Part shown: positions 1 through 6,536 of the stretch, one piece after another
Position numbering within the stretch: the first letter of the stretch is position 1
How the letters are laid out: every line of letters begins with the position of its first letter
Assembly (NCBI GenBank): GCA_029194675.1
Contig: JARFXP010000001.1
Location: 558,001 to 622,000, forward strand
DNA from: Nitrospira sp.
Lineage (GTDB): Bacteria > Nitrospirota > Nitrospiria > Nitrospirales > Nitrospiraceae
DNA: 64,000 nt
Direction: 5' to 3'
The notes under the pieces: generated by a model
Database searches by the model: none
What the model was told of the DNA's origin: nothing
What the model saw: the letters and a program-made list of their open reading frames with translations, nothing else
Position numbers and translations under genes: made by a program

Positions 1-955
1 CCCCCAGGAAGCTCGGTGCGATATTTCGCGAATAGGACACCTGAAGGGCCGTGTACTCTCCACTCCACTCCAGGGAGGCAGCGGCCACTGGCTGCACGGT
101 GCTGTTCGGGCTTACCGCTACGAACCCTCCGGCGACTCTACCCTGAACTGCGGGACTCATCGATCTGGCCCAGTTTGCGGTGGCTCCTTGCAAGGAAAAT
201 CCGCCTTGGGTACCCCCAGGACCGAACGTTCCCCGTTGATACTGGTGGACGAGCGAGACGGTGTCGGACGGCGATGGTTTGGCCTCCAGTCCTGATGCCA
301 CAGATTGAAAATCGGTATCGATAAGGCTTGCCTGAGCGGATCCGCCCGGAGCGGCAATTGGCTCTCCAAATCGCAATCGTTGGTCGGTATAGGTCGAGGT
401 GACGCTCATCCATGGAGTGAGGGAATAGGAACCCTGCACCCTGGCGGTATTCCGGAAGGAGTTCGCTCGCTGTGCTTGAATTCCCGGTACAAACGCTTCT
501 GAAATTTGGCTCCCACTGGTTGGAGGACCAAACGCCACCAGTTGAGGTGTGTAGACGAAGGAGTCGGTCACGTGTAATCCCAGCCCCTGGACAAGCCGGT
601 TCATCGCACCGTCCAGGTTCAGATCCACAGATCCATTGCCCCCCACGTAACTGAGGTCAGGGTTCTTGGCATAGACTTCCCCTGTCGCTCCTCCACTGAC
701 CACTCCTTTCACCCACTGACTCCTGCGGATCACTCTCAACTGCGGCGAAACCGTCGTGACATAGTCCTCAAGATTCGACCCAGCGACAAAGAAGACGTTG
801 CTGTCATACCGCTCAGCCATCCGAAGCGACGGGATGATCTGCGTATCCGGCTCGGTAGAGGATTGCGCCTGCACCCGATCAGGAATTTGGATCGTCATTC
901 CATACATAGCAACCAGGACAAGGCAGATTCTCATCCCACGGCCTTGCCATCCCAT
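1..955 (-). CDS. Outer-membrane beta-barrel protein of the exopolysaccharide operon (partial)
   Basis: I translated this frame by hand: it stays open from the start to the left edge of the window, so the C-terminus is missing. It begins with a signal peptide (hydrophobic stretch ICLVLVAMYGM, then cleavage near VQAQS). The mature start SLRMAERYDSNVF and the run of alternating polar and hydrophobic residues are typical of the large beta-barrel proteins (BBP2-like) that accompany polysaccharide export in PEP-CTERM/EpsH-type clusters. It starts 6 bases after the stop of the export lipoprotein gene and is surely in its operon. The chosen ATG at 955 has AAAGAGG just in front; an in-frame ATG at 934 is also possible. 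It probably serves in passage of the polymer through the outer membrane or anchors the export machinery; that role is inference. Confidence 0.72.
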   Translation of the reverse strand, partial: MGWQGRGMRICLVLVAMYGMTIQIPDRVQAQSSTEPDTQIIPSLRMAERYDSNVFFVAGSNLEDYVTTVSPQLRVIRRSQWVKGVVSGGATGEVYAKNPDLSYVGGNGSVDLNLDGAMNRLVQGLGLHVTDSFVYTPQLVAFGPPTSGSQISEAFVPGIQAQRANSFRNTARVQGSYSLTPWMSVTSTYTDQRLRFGEPIAAPGGSAQASLIDTDFQSVASGLEAKPSPSDTVSLVHQYQRGTFGPGGTQGGFSLQGATANWARSMSPAVQGRVAGGFVAVSPNSTVQPVAAASLEWSGEYTALQVSYSRNIAPSFLG

Positions 956-961
956 GCCTCT

Positions 962-1585
962 TTACCATGCTCTACCAGGCACTACGACCATGTCGCCGGT
1001 CTTCAACACAAAATCTTTGATTTCTCCGTCTCCAGACAGCAGATCATCATACCGAGCAGGAATCTTGAATTCTTTGGAGCGGCCATCTTGCCCAACCACC
1101 GTGCGGCGGACTTGCATGTTGTTCTTCGCGGCATAAGTATTGAACCCACCTGCCATGGCGATCGCTTGCAGGACCGTTGCGCGCGACTTGAATTGATACT
1201 TACCCGACTTCGCAACGTCTCCCAAGACATACACATAGTAACTGTTGACCTCTTTGACTTTGACATGCACGGACGGCTTCTCCTTATATTCTTTCAGCCG
1301 TTCAGCAATGTGTGCGGCTAGCTCCTGGGCTGTTCGTCCACTCGCCATGACTTCTCCGATCAACGGCATCGAAATATGGCCGTCGGGCCGCACGACGACA
1401 TCTTTCTGTGTCAGCTCTTCACTGTGCCACACTGCGATGTCGAGCACGTCCTCAGGTCCCAGTACAAAATCCTTCTTTGCGCTGTTAGCTTCGGCGATGA
1501 CTTCGGCAGATGGTCCGGCGCAACCGACCGCACTTATCGTTATTGCGAGAATCAGCACGCCGATGAACGCTCTGACCATGCCCAT
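962..1585 (-). CDS. Polysaccharide export lipoprotein, Wza/GfcE type
   Basis: Periplasmic or outer-membrane export protein of a capsule/exopolysaccharide pathway. The N-terminus MGMVRAFIGVLILAITISAV leads to a lipobox Cys (AVGCAG), so it should be a lipoprotein. A Poly_export domain follows (VLGPEDVLDIAVWHSEEL, then RPDGHISMPLIGEV) and then a SLBB domain (YYVYVLGDVAKSGKY). About 207 residues is the normal length for the short single-SLBB form found with PEP-CTERM-type polysaccharide clusters. The frame is open upstream to 1684, but the ATG at 1585 has AGGA five bases ahead and gives a clean signal peptide; ATG 1600 is the alternative. It lies between an HTH gene and the beta-barrel gene, all read leftwards. 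Confidence 0.88.
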   Translation of the reverse strand: MGMVRAFIGVLILAITISAVGCAGPSAEVIAEANSAKKDFVLGPEDVLDIAVWHSEELTQKDVVVRPDGHISMPLIGEVMASGRTAQELAAHIAERLKEYKEKPSVHVKVKEVNSYYVYVLGDVAKSGKYQFKSRATVLQAIAMAGGFNTYAAKNNMQVRRTVVGQDGRSKEFKIPARYDDLLSGDGEIKDFVLKTGDMVVVPGRAW

Positions 1586-1709
1586 CTCATTCCTGTTCAT
1601 GGCGAGAGCACCATGGACTCCGAGGGCACGACGACTTGATCGCCCAATTTCATCGCTTCGCTCGATACCCACAGGCATAACCATTCAATTCTTTGACGAC
1701 AATCGCCTC

Positions 1710-1991
1710 CTAACAATCTCCCCTCACATCTCTGATCAAGGCTGCCCGGAGTGTCGCATAATCAAGCGTGAGCTCCGCAAACTGTTTTTTCAGCTGTCGA
1801 TGTTCATCCTCGAGTGAGCGTAACCGCTCTTTATTATCCAGTTGTCGTTCCTTGATCAACTTCGCCCGCCACCGGTAGAGAGTGCTTATGGAAATCCCAT
1901 ACCGACGTGAGATCTCTCCGGCCATGTGACCGGAGTCCAGTTCCGAGATCATGCGTTGTATCTGATCTCGAGTAAAGCGGAGTTTGGGCAT
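1710..1991 (-). CDS. Orphan transposase OrfA-like HTH protein (IS3 type)
   Basis: About 93 residues. The first half is a helix-turn-helix of the transposase_8 kind (RFTRDQIQRMISELDSG, then AGEISRRYGISISTLYRW). The second half is a leucine-rich helix (LRSLEDEHRQLKKQFAEL) as in the zipper of IS3/IS911 OrfA proteins. There is no OrfB, no frameshift window and no visible terminal inverted repeat; the export lipoprotein gene follows directly. It may be the remnant of an insertion sequence or a domesticated DNA-binding protein kept in the operon. The start at 1991 (MPKLRF) was chosen because AGGGGAAA lies 11 bases ahead; the frame opens at 2015. Confidence 0.72.
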   Translation of the reverse strand: MPKLRFTRDQIQRMISELDSGHMAGEISRRYGISISTLYRWRAKLIKERQLDNKERLRSLEDEHRQLKKQFAELTLDYATLRAALIRDVRGDC

Positions 1992-2054
1992 GAGTGCTAT
2001 TTCCCCTGTCGTCATCCCATATCCGTAGAATGGGTGAAGGGGAAAAGAGAAGGT

Positions 2055-2630
2055 TCACTGCACAGACACAATCTCGTCGGTTGCTATGTGGATGAGCGCG
2101 GCCCGTTGCAGGAGGGAGGCACGGATCACCAGCCCCTGGTGACTGACTCGTCGTACGAGTTGGCCGCGGAGGCCGACGAGCGGACCTCGTATCACTTCTA
2201 CCCATGCGCCTTCCGTCAGATAGTCGCACGGTTCCATCATACGGTTGACCGACGACACTTGCTGCAGAACGGCAATTTCTTCTGCTGGAATGGGTTCGGG
2301 TTTCAAGGCACCGACAATGCGAACGACACCCGGTGTCTGGAGAACGGCCAGACTTCCCGCTATCGCAAAGTTGGCAAAGCAATACCCGCTAAATAGTGGA
2401 AGCGTCGTCCACACTTTGCGGTCGGACCATTGGCGGCATTGCTTGCCCAATGGAAGCAAGGGTTCGATGCCCACCGCCAGCAGCCGGTCCCGCACCTGTT
2501 TCTCGTGGCGAGAATATGTCTGAATGGCATACCATTGGCGATCGGTCTTCGATACTGTTACTTGTTCTATCTCCGGTACCCTTACCTGTGTGTACCGTGC
2601 AGCGCGCTCTTCTTTACTGGCAGTAGTCAT
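2055..2630 (-). CDS. NusG-family transcription antiterminator (UpxY/RfaH type)
   Basis: About 191 residues. An NGN domain starts at QWYAIQTYSRHEKQVRDRL and continues through PLFSGYCFANF. A KOW motif sits near the C-terminus (GAWVEVIRGPLVGLRGQLVR). Specialised NusG paralogues like this ride with RNA polymerase and let it read through long surface-polysaccharide operons; being the first gene of a leftward exopolysaccharide operon fits that job exactly. The frame is open to 2747, but an intrinsic terminator lies at 2664-2686 and the upstream ATG at 2663 sits inside its T-tract, so I place the start at ATG 2630 (MTTASKEER). Housekeeping NusG is unlikely because no secE or ribosomal genes are nearby. 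Confidence 0.86.
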   Translation of the reverse strand: MTTASKEERAARYTQVRVPEIEQVTVSKTDRQWYAIQTYSRHEKQVRDRLLAVGIEPLLPLGKQCRQWSDRKVWTTLPLFSGYCFANFAIAGSLAVLQTPGVVRIVGALKPEPIPAEEIAVLQQVSSVNRMMEPCDYLTEGAWVEVIRGPLVGLRGQLVRRVSHQGLVIRASLLQRAALIHIATDEIVSVQ

Positions 2631-2663
2631 AGCTTCGCCCCGTGAGCCCCAGTCTCTTTTCAT

Positions 2664-2686
2664 AAAAATGCGGCTGTTCAGCCGCA
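2664..2686 (-). terminator. Intrinsic terminator in the leader of the antiterminator gene (attenuator)
   Basis: On the minus strand TGCGGCT, loop GAAC, AGCCGCA is followed directly by TTTTT. The 7-bp GC-rich stem plus U-tract is a classic intrinsic terminator for leftward transcription. It lies 34 bases before the chosen start of the NusG-like gene, so leader transcripts must escape it to express the exopolysaccharide operon. Confidence 0.72.
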
Positions 2687-3227
2687 AGAAGGAGGACCTA
2701 TTGGCCCTACTAGTACCAGGGAACATTGGCCTTACGCCATCAGACAAATGTCGAGTTTTCGTGTACTCGCCGCCAGCACTTTTGTCCGAACGATTGGCTT
2801 TCAGGACCGTCGCGTCTCATCGACAGCTGGAACTAGTTTATTCCGAAGCAACTCTCCTAACTTCCATTACCAATAGCGTTGAGATCGGCTGTGTTGAATT
2901 GGCAATCACCTCCTATCAATGAGGGTTCCGCATTGATGCGTCGTTTGGAAATCATATGACCTGGAGGAAAAATGAGAATAAGATAGAAAATTCCATAAAT
3001 TAGACACGTGCAACGGGTTCAATTGCACACCCCTACTAATAGGGGGTATCATCTGGACCTATCAATAAGTGACAAAATACCCTATTCGCGAGCCAGGTGC
3101 GAAGGGAGATTATCGAACAGCGGGCAGTCTAGGAATCGGAATCCTTTCCACATGGACACGAGCAAGCAACCCTCCATAGAGAACAGTTTCATCAGTATCC
3201 ATCTTCCATCTTGAACCAGGAGACAGC
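2687..3227. other. Intergenic region between divergent exopolysaccharide and regulator genes
   Basis: No gene is supported here. It should hold the leader and promoter of the leftward operon and the promoter of the rightward LuxR-type gene. I see a short hairpin-capable stretch at about 2712-2735 and a perfect inverted repeat at 3030-3045, but no convincing sigma-70 promoter. Confidence 0.5.
3030..3045. promoter_or_regulatory. Perfect inverted repeat, possible operator
   Basis: CCCCTA-CTAA-TAGGGG, 6-bp arms with a 4-bp spacer, about 180 bases before the LuxR-type gene and within the divergent intergenic region. It has no T-tract, so it is more like a protein-binding site than a terminator. 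Binding is inference only. Confidence 0.3.
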
Positions 3228-3911
3228 ATGTCCAGCGAGGTTATGCCCACCCTCACGATCGCGATACTGAGCAGTCAGTGTCTCGTGTGGTTGGGCTTAC
3301 AGAAAATTCTTGAAACCAGCGCGACCGCCCAAATGGTTGTGCACCGCTACCCCGGCAGGACAGCTGACCTGCTCCGCGCCGAGAGCCGACCCAACGTGTT
3401 CATCCTGGATCTGGAGACCGAGCACGACGCCCCTGGCACCATCCACCAGATTCGACAGTCCGCCCCGACCAGTAAGATCGTGTTGTTGTGCGGACTGGAG
3501 GACCAGGCCCGCACGCGCGAGGCGTTTGCTGCCGGGGTCGACGGCATCATCCTCAAGGTTCAACCACCTGAAGTCGTGCTCGCGGTGATTGAAGCGCTGT
3601 CTGCCGCCGTGAAGCCCCAGCCCTCTGTGGAACGGGAGGGCGCGATGAAGCTGGGCCTCGGGCGCTCCTTCACGAAGCAGGCGGAACCCGCCCCACCGCC
3701 ACCGGCCTGGCCCGACGCCTTGACCGAGCGGGAACGCGAGATCATCCGTTTGGTGGGACAGGGCCTCTCGAACAAAGACATCGCCTACAAATTATCGATT
3801 AGTGACAGTACGGTCCGACACCACATGACGAACATTTTCGATAAGGTCGGCGTGCCCAATCGACAGAAACTTCTGGTCCACGCACATCATGCCCGATCCA
3901 CACCGGTCTAA
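3228..3911 (+). CDS. LuxR/NarL-type response regulator with degenerate receiver
   Basis: 227 residues. Residues 8-120 form a receiver-like domain with the phospho-acceptor-like Asp61 (FILDLE) and Lys110 (IILK). The acidic pair normally found after beta-1 is absent (AILSSQ, Ser15-Ser16), and the switch Thr/Ser is Cys88. Residues 165-220 are a LuxR-type HTH (LTEREREIIRLVGQGLSN, STVRHHMTNIF). A Pro-rich linker (PAPPPPAW) joins them. The start ATG has AGGAG six bases ahead. It is divergent from the exopolysaccharide operon and has no histidine kinase beside it. The missing acidic residues suggest regulation without normal phosphorylation. It may control the neighbouring polysaccharide genes, but the sequence does not prove it. 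Confidence 0.85.
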   Translation: MSSEVMPTLTIAILSSQCLVWLGLQKILETSATAQMVVHRYPGRTADLLRAESRPNVFILDLETEHDAPGTIHQIRQSAPTSKIVLLCGLEDQARTREAFAAGVDGIILKVQPPEVVLAVIEALSAAVKPQPSVEREGAMKLGLGRSFTKQAEPAPPPPAWPDALTEREREIIRLVGQGLSNKDIAYKLSISDSTVRHHMTNIFDKVGVPNRQKLLVHAHHARSTPV

Positions 3912-4102
3912 CCGCCTTTGAGTCTCATCGCGCTGTTTGCGAAACGGATGGGAACTCATACCAAATCGTGCACATAGAAGAACCGTGTGTGCGCGCAAAA
4001 GATGTGGAAGTCAGATACGCGACCTTGGTAAGATGCGCGGGCTCTTGGCTGGTCTCACGATTATGGGATCAATCCAGCGCTGAAAGATCGAGTCCCTTCC
4101 GT

Positions 4103-4178
4103 GCCGAGGTAGCTCAGTTGGCAGAGCACAGCCCTGAAAAGGCTGGTGTCGACAGTTCGATTCTGTCCCTCGGCACCA
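4103..4178 (+). tRNA. tRNA-Phe (GAA)
   Basis: 76 nt with encoded CCA. Acceptor GCCGAGG pairs with CCTCGGC; D-arm AGCTC/GAGC; anticodon stem CAGCC/GGCTG with loop CTGAAAA, giving anticodon GAA (Phe); T-arm GACAG-TTCGATT-CTGTC; discriminator A then CCA. Its 3' 20 bases are repeated at 13572-13591, so it is the attachment gene of the element that follows, and integration leaves the tRNA intact. Confidence 0.96.
4159..4178 (+). repeat. attL: 20-bp direct repeat at 3' end of tRNA-Phe
   Basis: GATTCTGTCCCTCGGCACCA, identical to 13572-13591. It covers part of the T-arm, acceptor stem and CCA of the tRNA, the usual crossover site of tyrosine integrases. Confidence 0.9.
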
Positions 4179-4246
4179 TTTTCCATTCTTCCTTTGCGAA
4201 TCAAATAGTTGAATACCGCTCATACCGGAAGTAGCTAATAAAAAGC

Positions 4247-5401
4247 TTACGCGCCGAACAGTGCCCCCAGTTTCGTGGCGGCATCGCGCTGCATAGAAGG
4301 CAGCGCATGAGCATAAATCTCGAGCGTAATGCTTACCTTTTTGTGGCCGAGCCGTTCCGACACCACCTTGATAGGAATCCCTGCTTTCAGCATCAAGGTG
4401 GCAGCCGTATGACGGAGCCCATGGATCGTAATCGGCCGGACCTTCGCCGCCTTCACGAGTTTGGAGAATTCCCGTTGCCCGAGGTTATTGGCTGACAGCG
4501 GCATACCGAACGGGGGTTGATCATAGGCGAAGATCAACCCATAATCCTGATAGGTATTTCCCGCGAGCAGCTTGATCTCAGCCTGAGCCGCCTTCTGTTT
4601 CCTGAGCAGCACAAGCGCTTCCTGTGAAAGATCGATCGTGCGAGGCTTCTTATTTTTTGGAGGGCCAAAGATTGGCACAGGCCACCGTTTGATCAATTGT
4701 CTCATCACCGCGATTTTGCCAGTCTCAAAATTCAAATCAGCCCACTTAAACCCACACAGCTCTCCTTTTCTCGCTCCAGTCTCAAGCGCTAGATGATAGA
4801 ATGCCGCCTGTCGCGGCCCTGCAGCCTTAGCCGTGTCCAGAAACGCCCGCGCCTCATCGATGTCCCAACATTGCTCCTGGATTTTTTCAGGATCATCCTT
4901 CGCGCGCGGCTTATTCATCACCAAACGAGCCACGTTGTCTCGAATCAGCTTATAACGAACGGCGACAGCCAGCGCGCCAGAGAGCACGTTCTGATGATTT
5001 TCTAGGGTCTTCTGGGCAAGCTTGCTTCCCTGGTAGTACGCCTCAATGTGATCCGGTCGAAGCGCACCAATCGCATGGTGCCCAAGATGTGGCTTCAGAT
5101 GTTTGTTAATGATGCTGCGGTACGTTTCATAGGTCCGAAGAGCATTCGATGGTTTCACGGCGGTATCAAGCCACCGGTCTAGCCAATCGCAGAGGAGGAT
5201 CTTGGAAGGCTCAATGACGTCCCCTCGATGATACCGATGGAGCAGATCGTTCAGATGTTTTTCCGCCTCCTTCTTCGTGCCAGTACAACTGAACCACTTC
5301 TGCACTCGCTTGAGCAGCCCTGTCTCTGGATCTCTTCGGCGGCCCAAGTCCAGAACAATGCTCCAGCTTCCATTATAGCGTTTGACCAGGTGACCTCTCA
5401 T
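4247..5401 (-). CDS. Tyrosine-type site-specific integrase
   Basis: 384 residues, normal for phage and island integrases. The N-terminal arm-binding part is residues 1-65, the core-binding SAM-like domain about 70-165, and the catalytic domain about 175-375. Visible catalytic residues: Arg211 (ETGARKGEL), a Lys in the beta-hairpin near 252 (PKNKKPRTIDL), His327-x-x-Arg330 (HGLRHTAATLM), His353 (LGHKKVSITL) and nucleophile Tyr363 (EIYAH). The gene ends 68 bases from the tRNA-Phe end and reads towards it, the usual position for the recombinase of a tRNA-integrated element. It should catalyse integration and excision at the 20-bp repeats, probably helped by the AlpA-like protein at 12159-12368. 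Confidence 0.95.
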   Translation of the reverse strand: MRGHLVKRYNGSWSIVLDLGRRRDPETGLLKRVQKWFSCTGTKKEAEKHLNDLLHRYHRGDVIEPSKILLCDWLDRWLDTAVKPSNALRTYETYRSIINKHLKPHLGHHAIGALRPDHIEAYYQGSKLAQKTLENHQNVLSGALAVAVRYKLIRDNVARLVMNKPRAKDDPEKIQEQCWDIDEARAFLDTAKAAGPRQAAFYHLALETGARKGELCGFKWADLNFETGKIAVMRQLIKRWPVPIFGPPKNKKPRTIDLSQEALVLLRKQKAAQAEIKLLAGNTYQDYGLIFAYDQPPFGMPLSANNLGQREFSKLVKAAKVRPITIHGLRHTAATLMLKAGIPIKVVSERLGHKKVSITLEIYAHALPSMQRDAATKLGALFGA

Positions 5402-5431
5402 TTTTTCTTCCCTCGTTTGAACTCGGGATCA

Positions 5432-6166
5432 TCAGACTCGCGTCATCACCACACGTGCCAGGAAGGCATTCAGATACGCTGGTCTACGTTGAAAAAAATT
5501 TAGATCCTTTGCAGCGAGAACTTTCGATGCTCGCTTCTTACCCAGTAGATTCCAGCTGCCATCTGAATTAAGGGTGCACACATCGTAGAACCATTGGCCA
5601 TTGGTCACTGTTCCGCGACTACGCACGCTTCCTCTAATCGTACGGGCCCTTTTTGCAGAAGCTTTTTTTCTGCAAGAGGCCGGCGCGCCATGCAATGATT
5701 CCTTCGTACATGGACTCAAGATTTCGTTATCGGCAAAGGAGTAATGCGTCGTATCTCCAAACACAATATGGTCGAGAACCCTTATCCCGAGGATGTCACC
5801 CGCCTCTACCAATCGCCCAGTGAGAAACTTATCCTCTGAGCTTGGAGTGGGATCACCAGACGGATGATTGTGCGCAAGGATCACTGCAGCGGCATTTTGA
5901 AGAATGGCCGCCTTGAATACTTCACGAGGGTGAACGACGCTCAGTGTCAACGAACCGACCGACACGACGTGGAAACCAATAGGTTTATTCTTAGCAGTGA
6001 GACTCACGACCGCAAAATGCTCGCGATCGAGTCCGGTGAAGCCATCACGGAACACATTAAAGAATTGTTCTGAGCATGAAATAGGCGCTGAAGCGAACCT
6101 GGAGTGTGCATCTTTCACAAGGGAAATGGATAACTCAGGAACCGTCTGTTTGATGTGAGAATCCAT
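5432..6166 (-). CDS. RadC-family JAB-domain protein with extra C-terminal region
   Basis: About 244 residues. The central JAMM-like motif is complete (HNHPSG then PTPSSED) inside a RadC domain spanning roughly residues 35-150. A basic, low-complexity C-terminal part (KKASAKRARTIRG) and a short tail of unknown function follow. RadC-like proteins are common on mobile elements; despite the name a DNA-repair role is not established. The frame is open to a GTG at 6229, but a good promoter (TTGACT, 16 bases, TATAGT) places the transcript start near 6221, and AAAGG lies before ATG 6166, so I chose that start; ATG 6214 is also possible. The integrase gene follows after 30 bases. Confidence 0.82.
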   Translation of the reverse strand: MDSHIKQTVPELSISLVKDAHSRFASAPISCSEQFFNVFRDGFTGLDREHFAVVSLTAKNKPIGFHVVSVGSLTLSVVHPREVFKAAILQNAAAVILAHNHPSGDPTPSSEDKFLTGRLVEAGDILGIRVLDHIVFGDTTHYSFADNEILSPCTKESLHGAPASCRKKASAKRARTIRGSVRSRGTVTNGQWFYDVCTLNSDGSWNLLGKKRASKVLAAKDLNFFQRRPAYLNAFLARVVMTRV

Positions 6167-6227
6167 CTGTGACCGCCTTTCTGAGACAGCGAGCCGCTGA
6201 TATGGATGCTTCATGACACCAGACGAC

Positions 6228-6255
6228 ACTATATGAGATTAGCTAGCTAAGTCAA
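6228..6255 (-). promoter_or_regulatory. Sigma-70-like promoter for radC/int
   Basis: Minus strand TTGACT (6255-6250), 16-bp spacer, TATAGT (6233-6228). The spacer contains the palindrome TTAGCTAGCTAA at 6239-6250, so a protein bound there would block it. Divergent from the promoter at 6261-6289. Confidence 0.65.
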
Positions 6256-6273
6256 GTGCATTGTCTAGCTAAG
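6239..6273. promoter_or_regulatory. Paired TAGCTAA operator-like sites between divergent promoters
   Basis: TTAGCTAGCTAA at 6239-6250 and CTAGCTAAG at 6265-6273. The two TAGCTAA cores start 22 bp apart, about two helical turns, and lie in the spacer or -35 regions of two divergent promoters. CTAGCTAAG recurs at 9160-9168 before the terminase genes. The adjacent ribbon-helix-helix gene is the obvious candidate binder; that is inference. Confidence 0.5.
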
Positions 6274-6289
6274 CTGACCGTGGTATGGT
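6261..6289 (+). promoter_or_regulatory. Sigma-70-like promoter for the ribbon-helix-helix gene
   Basis: TTGTCT (6261-6266), 17-bp spacer, TATGGT (6284-6289). The expected transcript start is close to 6296, almost on the ATG at 6295, so the message is either leaderless or starts translation at ATG 6337. Confidence 0.45.
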
Positions 6290-6294
6290 CCGTC

Positions 6295-6489
6295 ATGCGA
6301 AAGAGGAAAACCCAAGACGCTGAATCGGGGGCATGGATGCTGCGAGAGGTACCCCGAGACCTCATGGACCGGATGAAGATTGCCGCCGCCGTCCAGCGGA
6401 CGACCGTGAAGGCTCTTTTGCTTCAGTTGGCTGAAAACCATCTAGCGGACCTTGAAAAAAAGGGCCAAATCCCTAAACATCGACCGTGA
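6295..6489 (+). CDS. Small ribbon-helix-helix (Arc-like) regulator
   Basis: 64 residues, the only rightward gene in the element. A short strand (AWMLREVP) is followed by two helices (RDLMDRMKIAAAVQ and TVKALLLQLAENHL), the order of an Arc/CopG-type ribbon-helix-helix domain. Such proteins bind DNA as dimers through the strand and often repress their own divergent promoter. The promoter region here holds paired TAGCTAA sites, which fits. The start is uncertain: ATG 6295 keeps the whole strand, while ATG 6337 has GGGGG upstream as a ribosome-binding site but shortens the strand. The frame also opens further upstream at 6256, but that lies before the promoter. Confidence 0.7.
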   Translation: MRKRKTQDAESGAWMLREVPRDLMDRMKIAAAVQRTTVKALLLQLAENHLADLEKKGQIPKHRP

Positions 6490-6536
6490 TCGGTGGACGA
6501 TTGACTCTGCTTCGACGCTAGAAGCCAACCTATTTT

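Noticed and set aside
3008-3214. 68-residue frame before the LuxR-type gene
   Set aside because: No ribosome-binding site and no protein-like pattern; it covers the inverted repeat instead.
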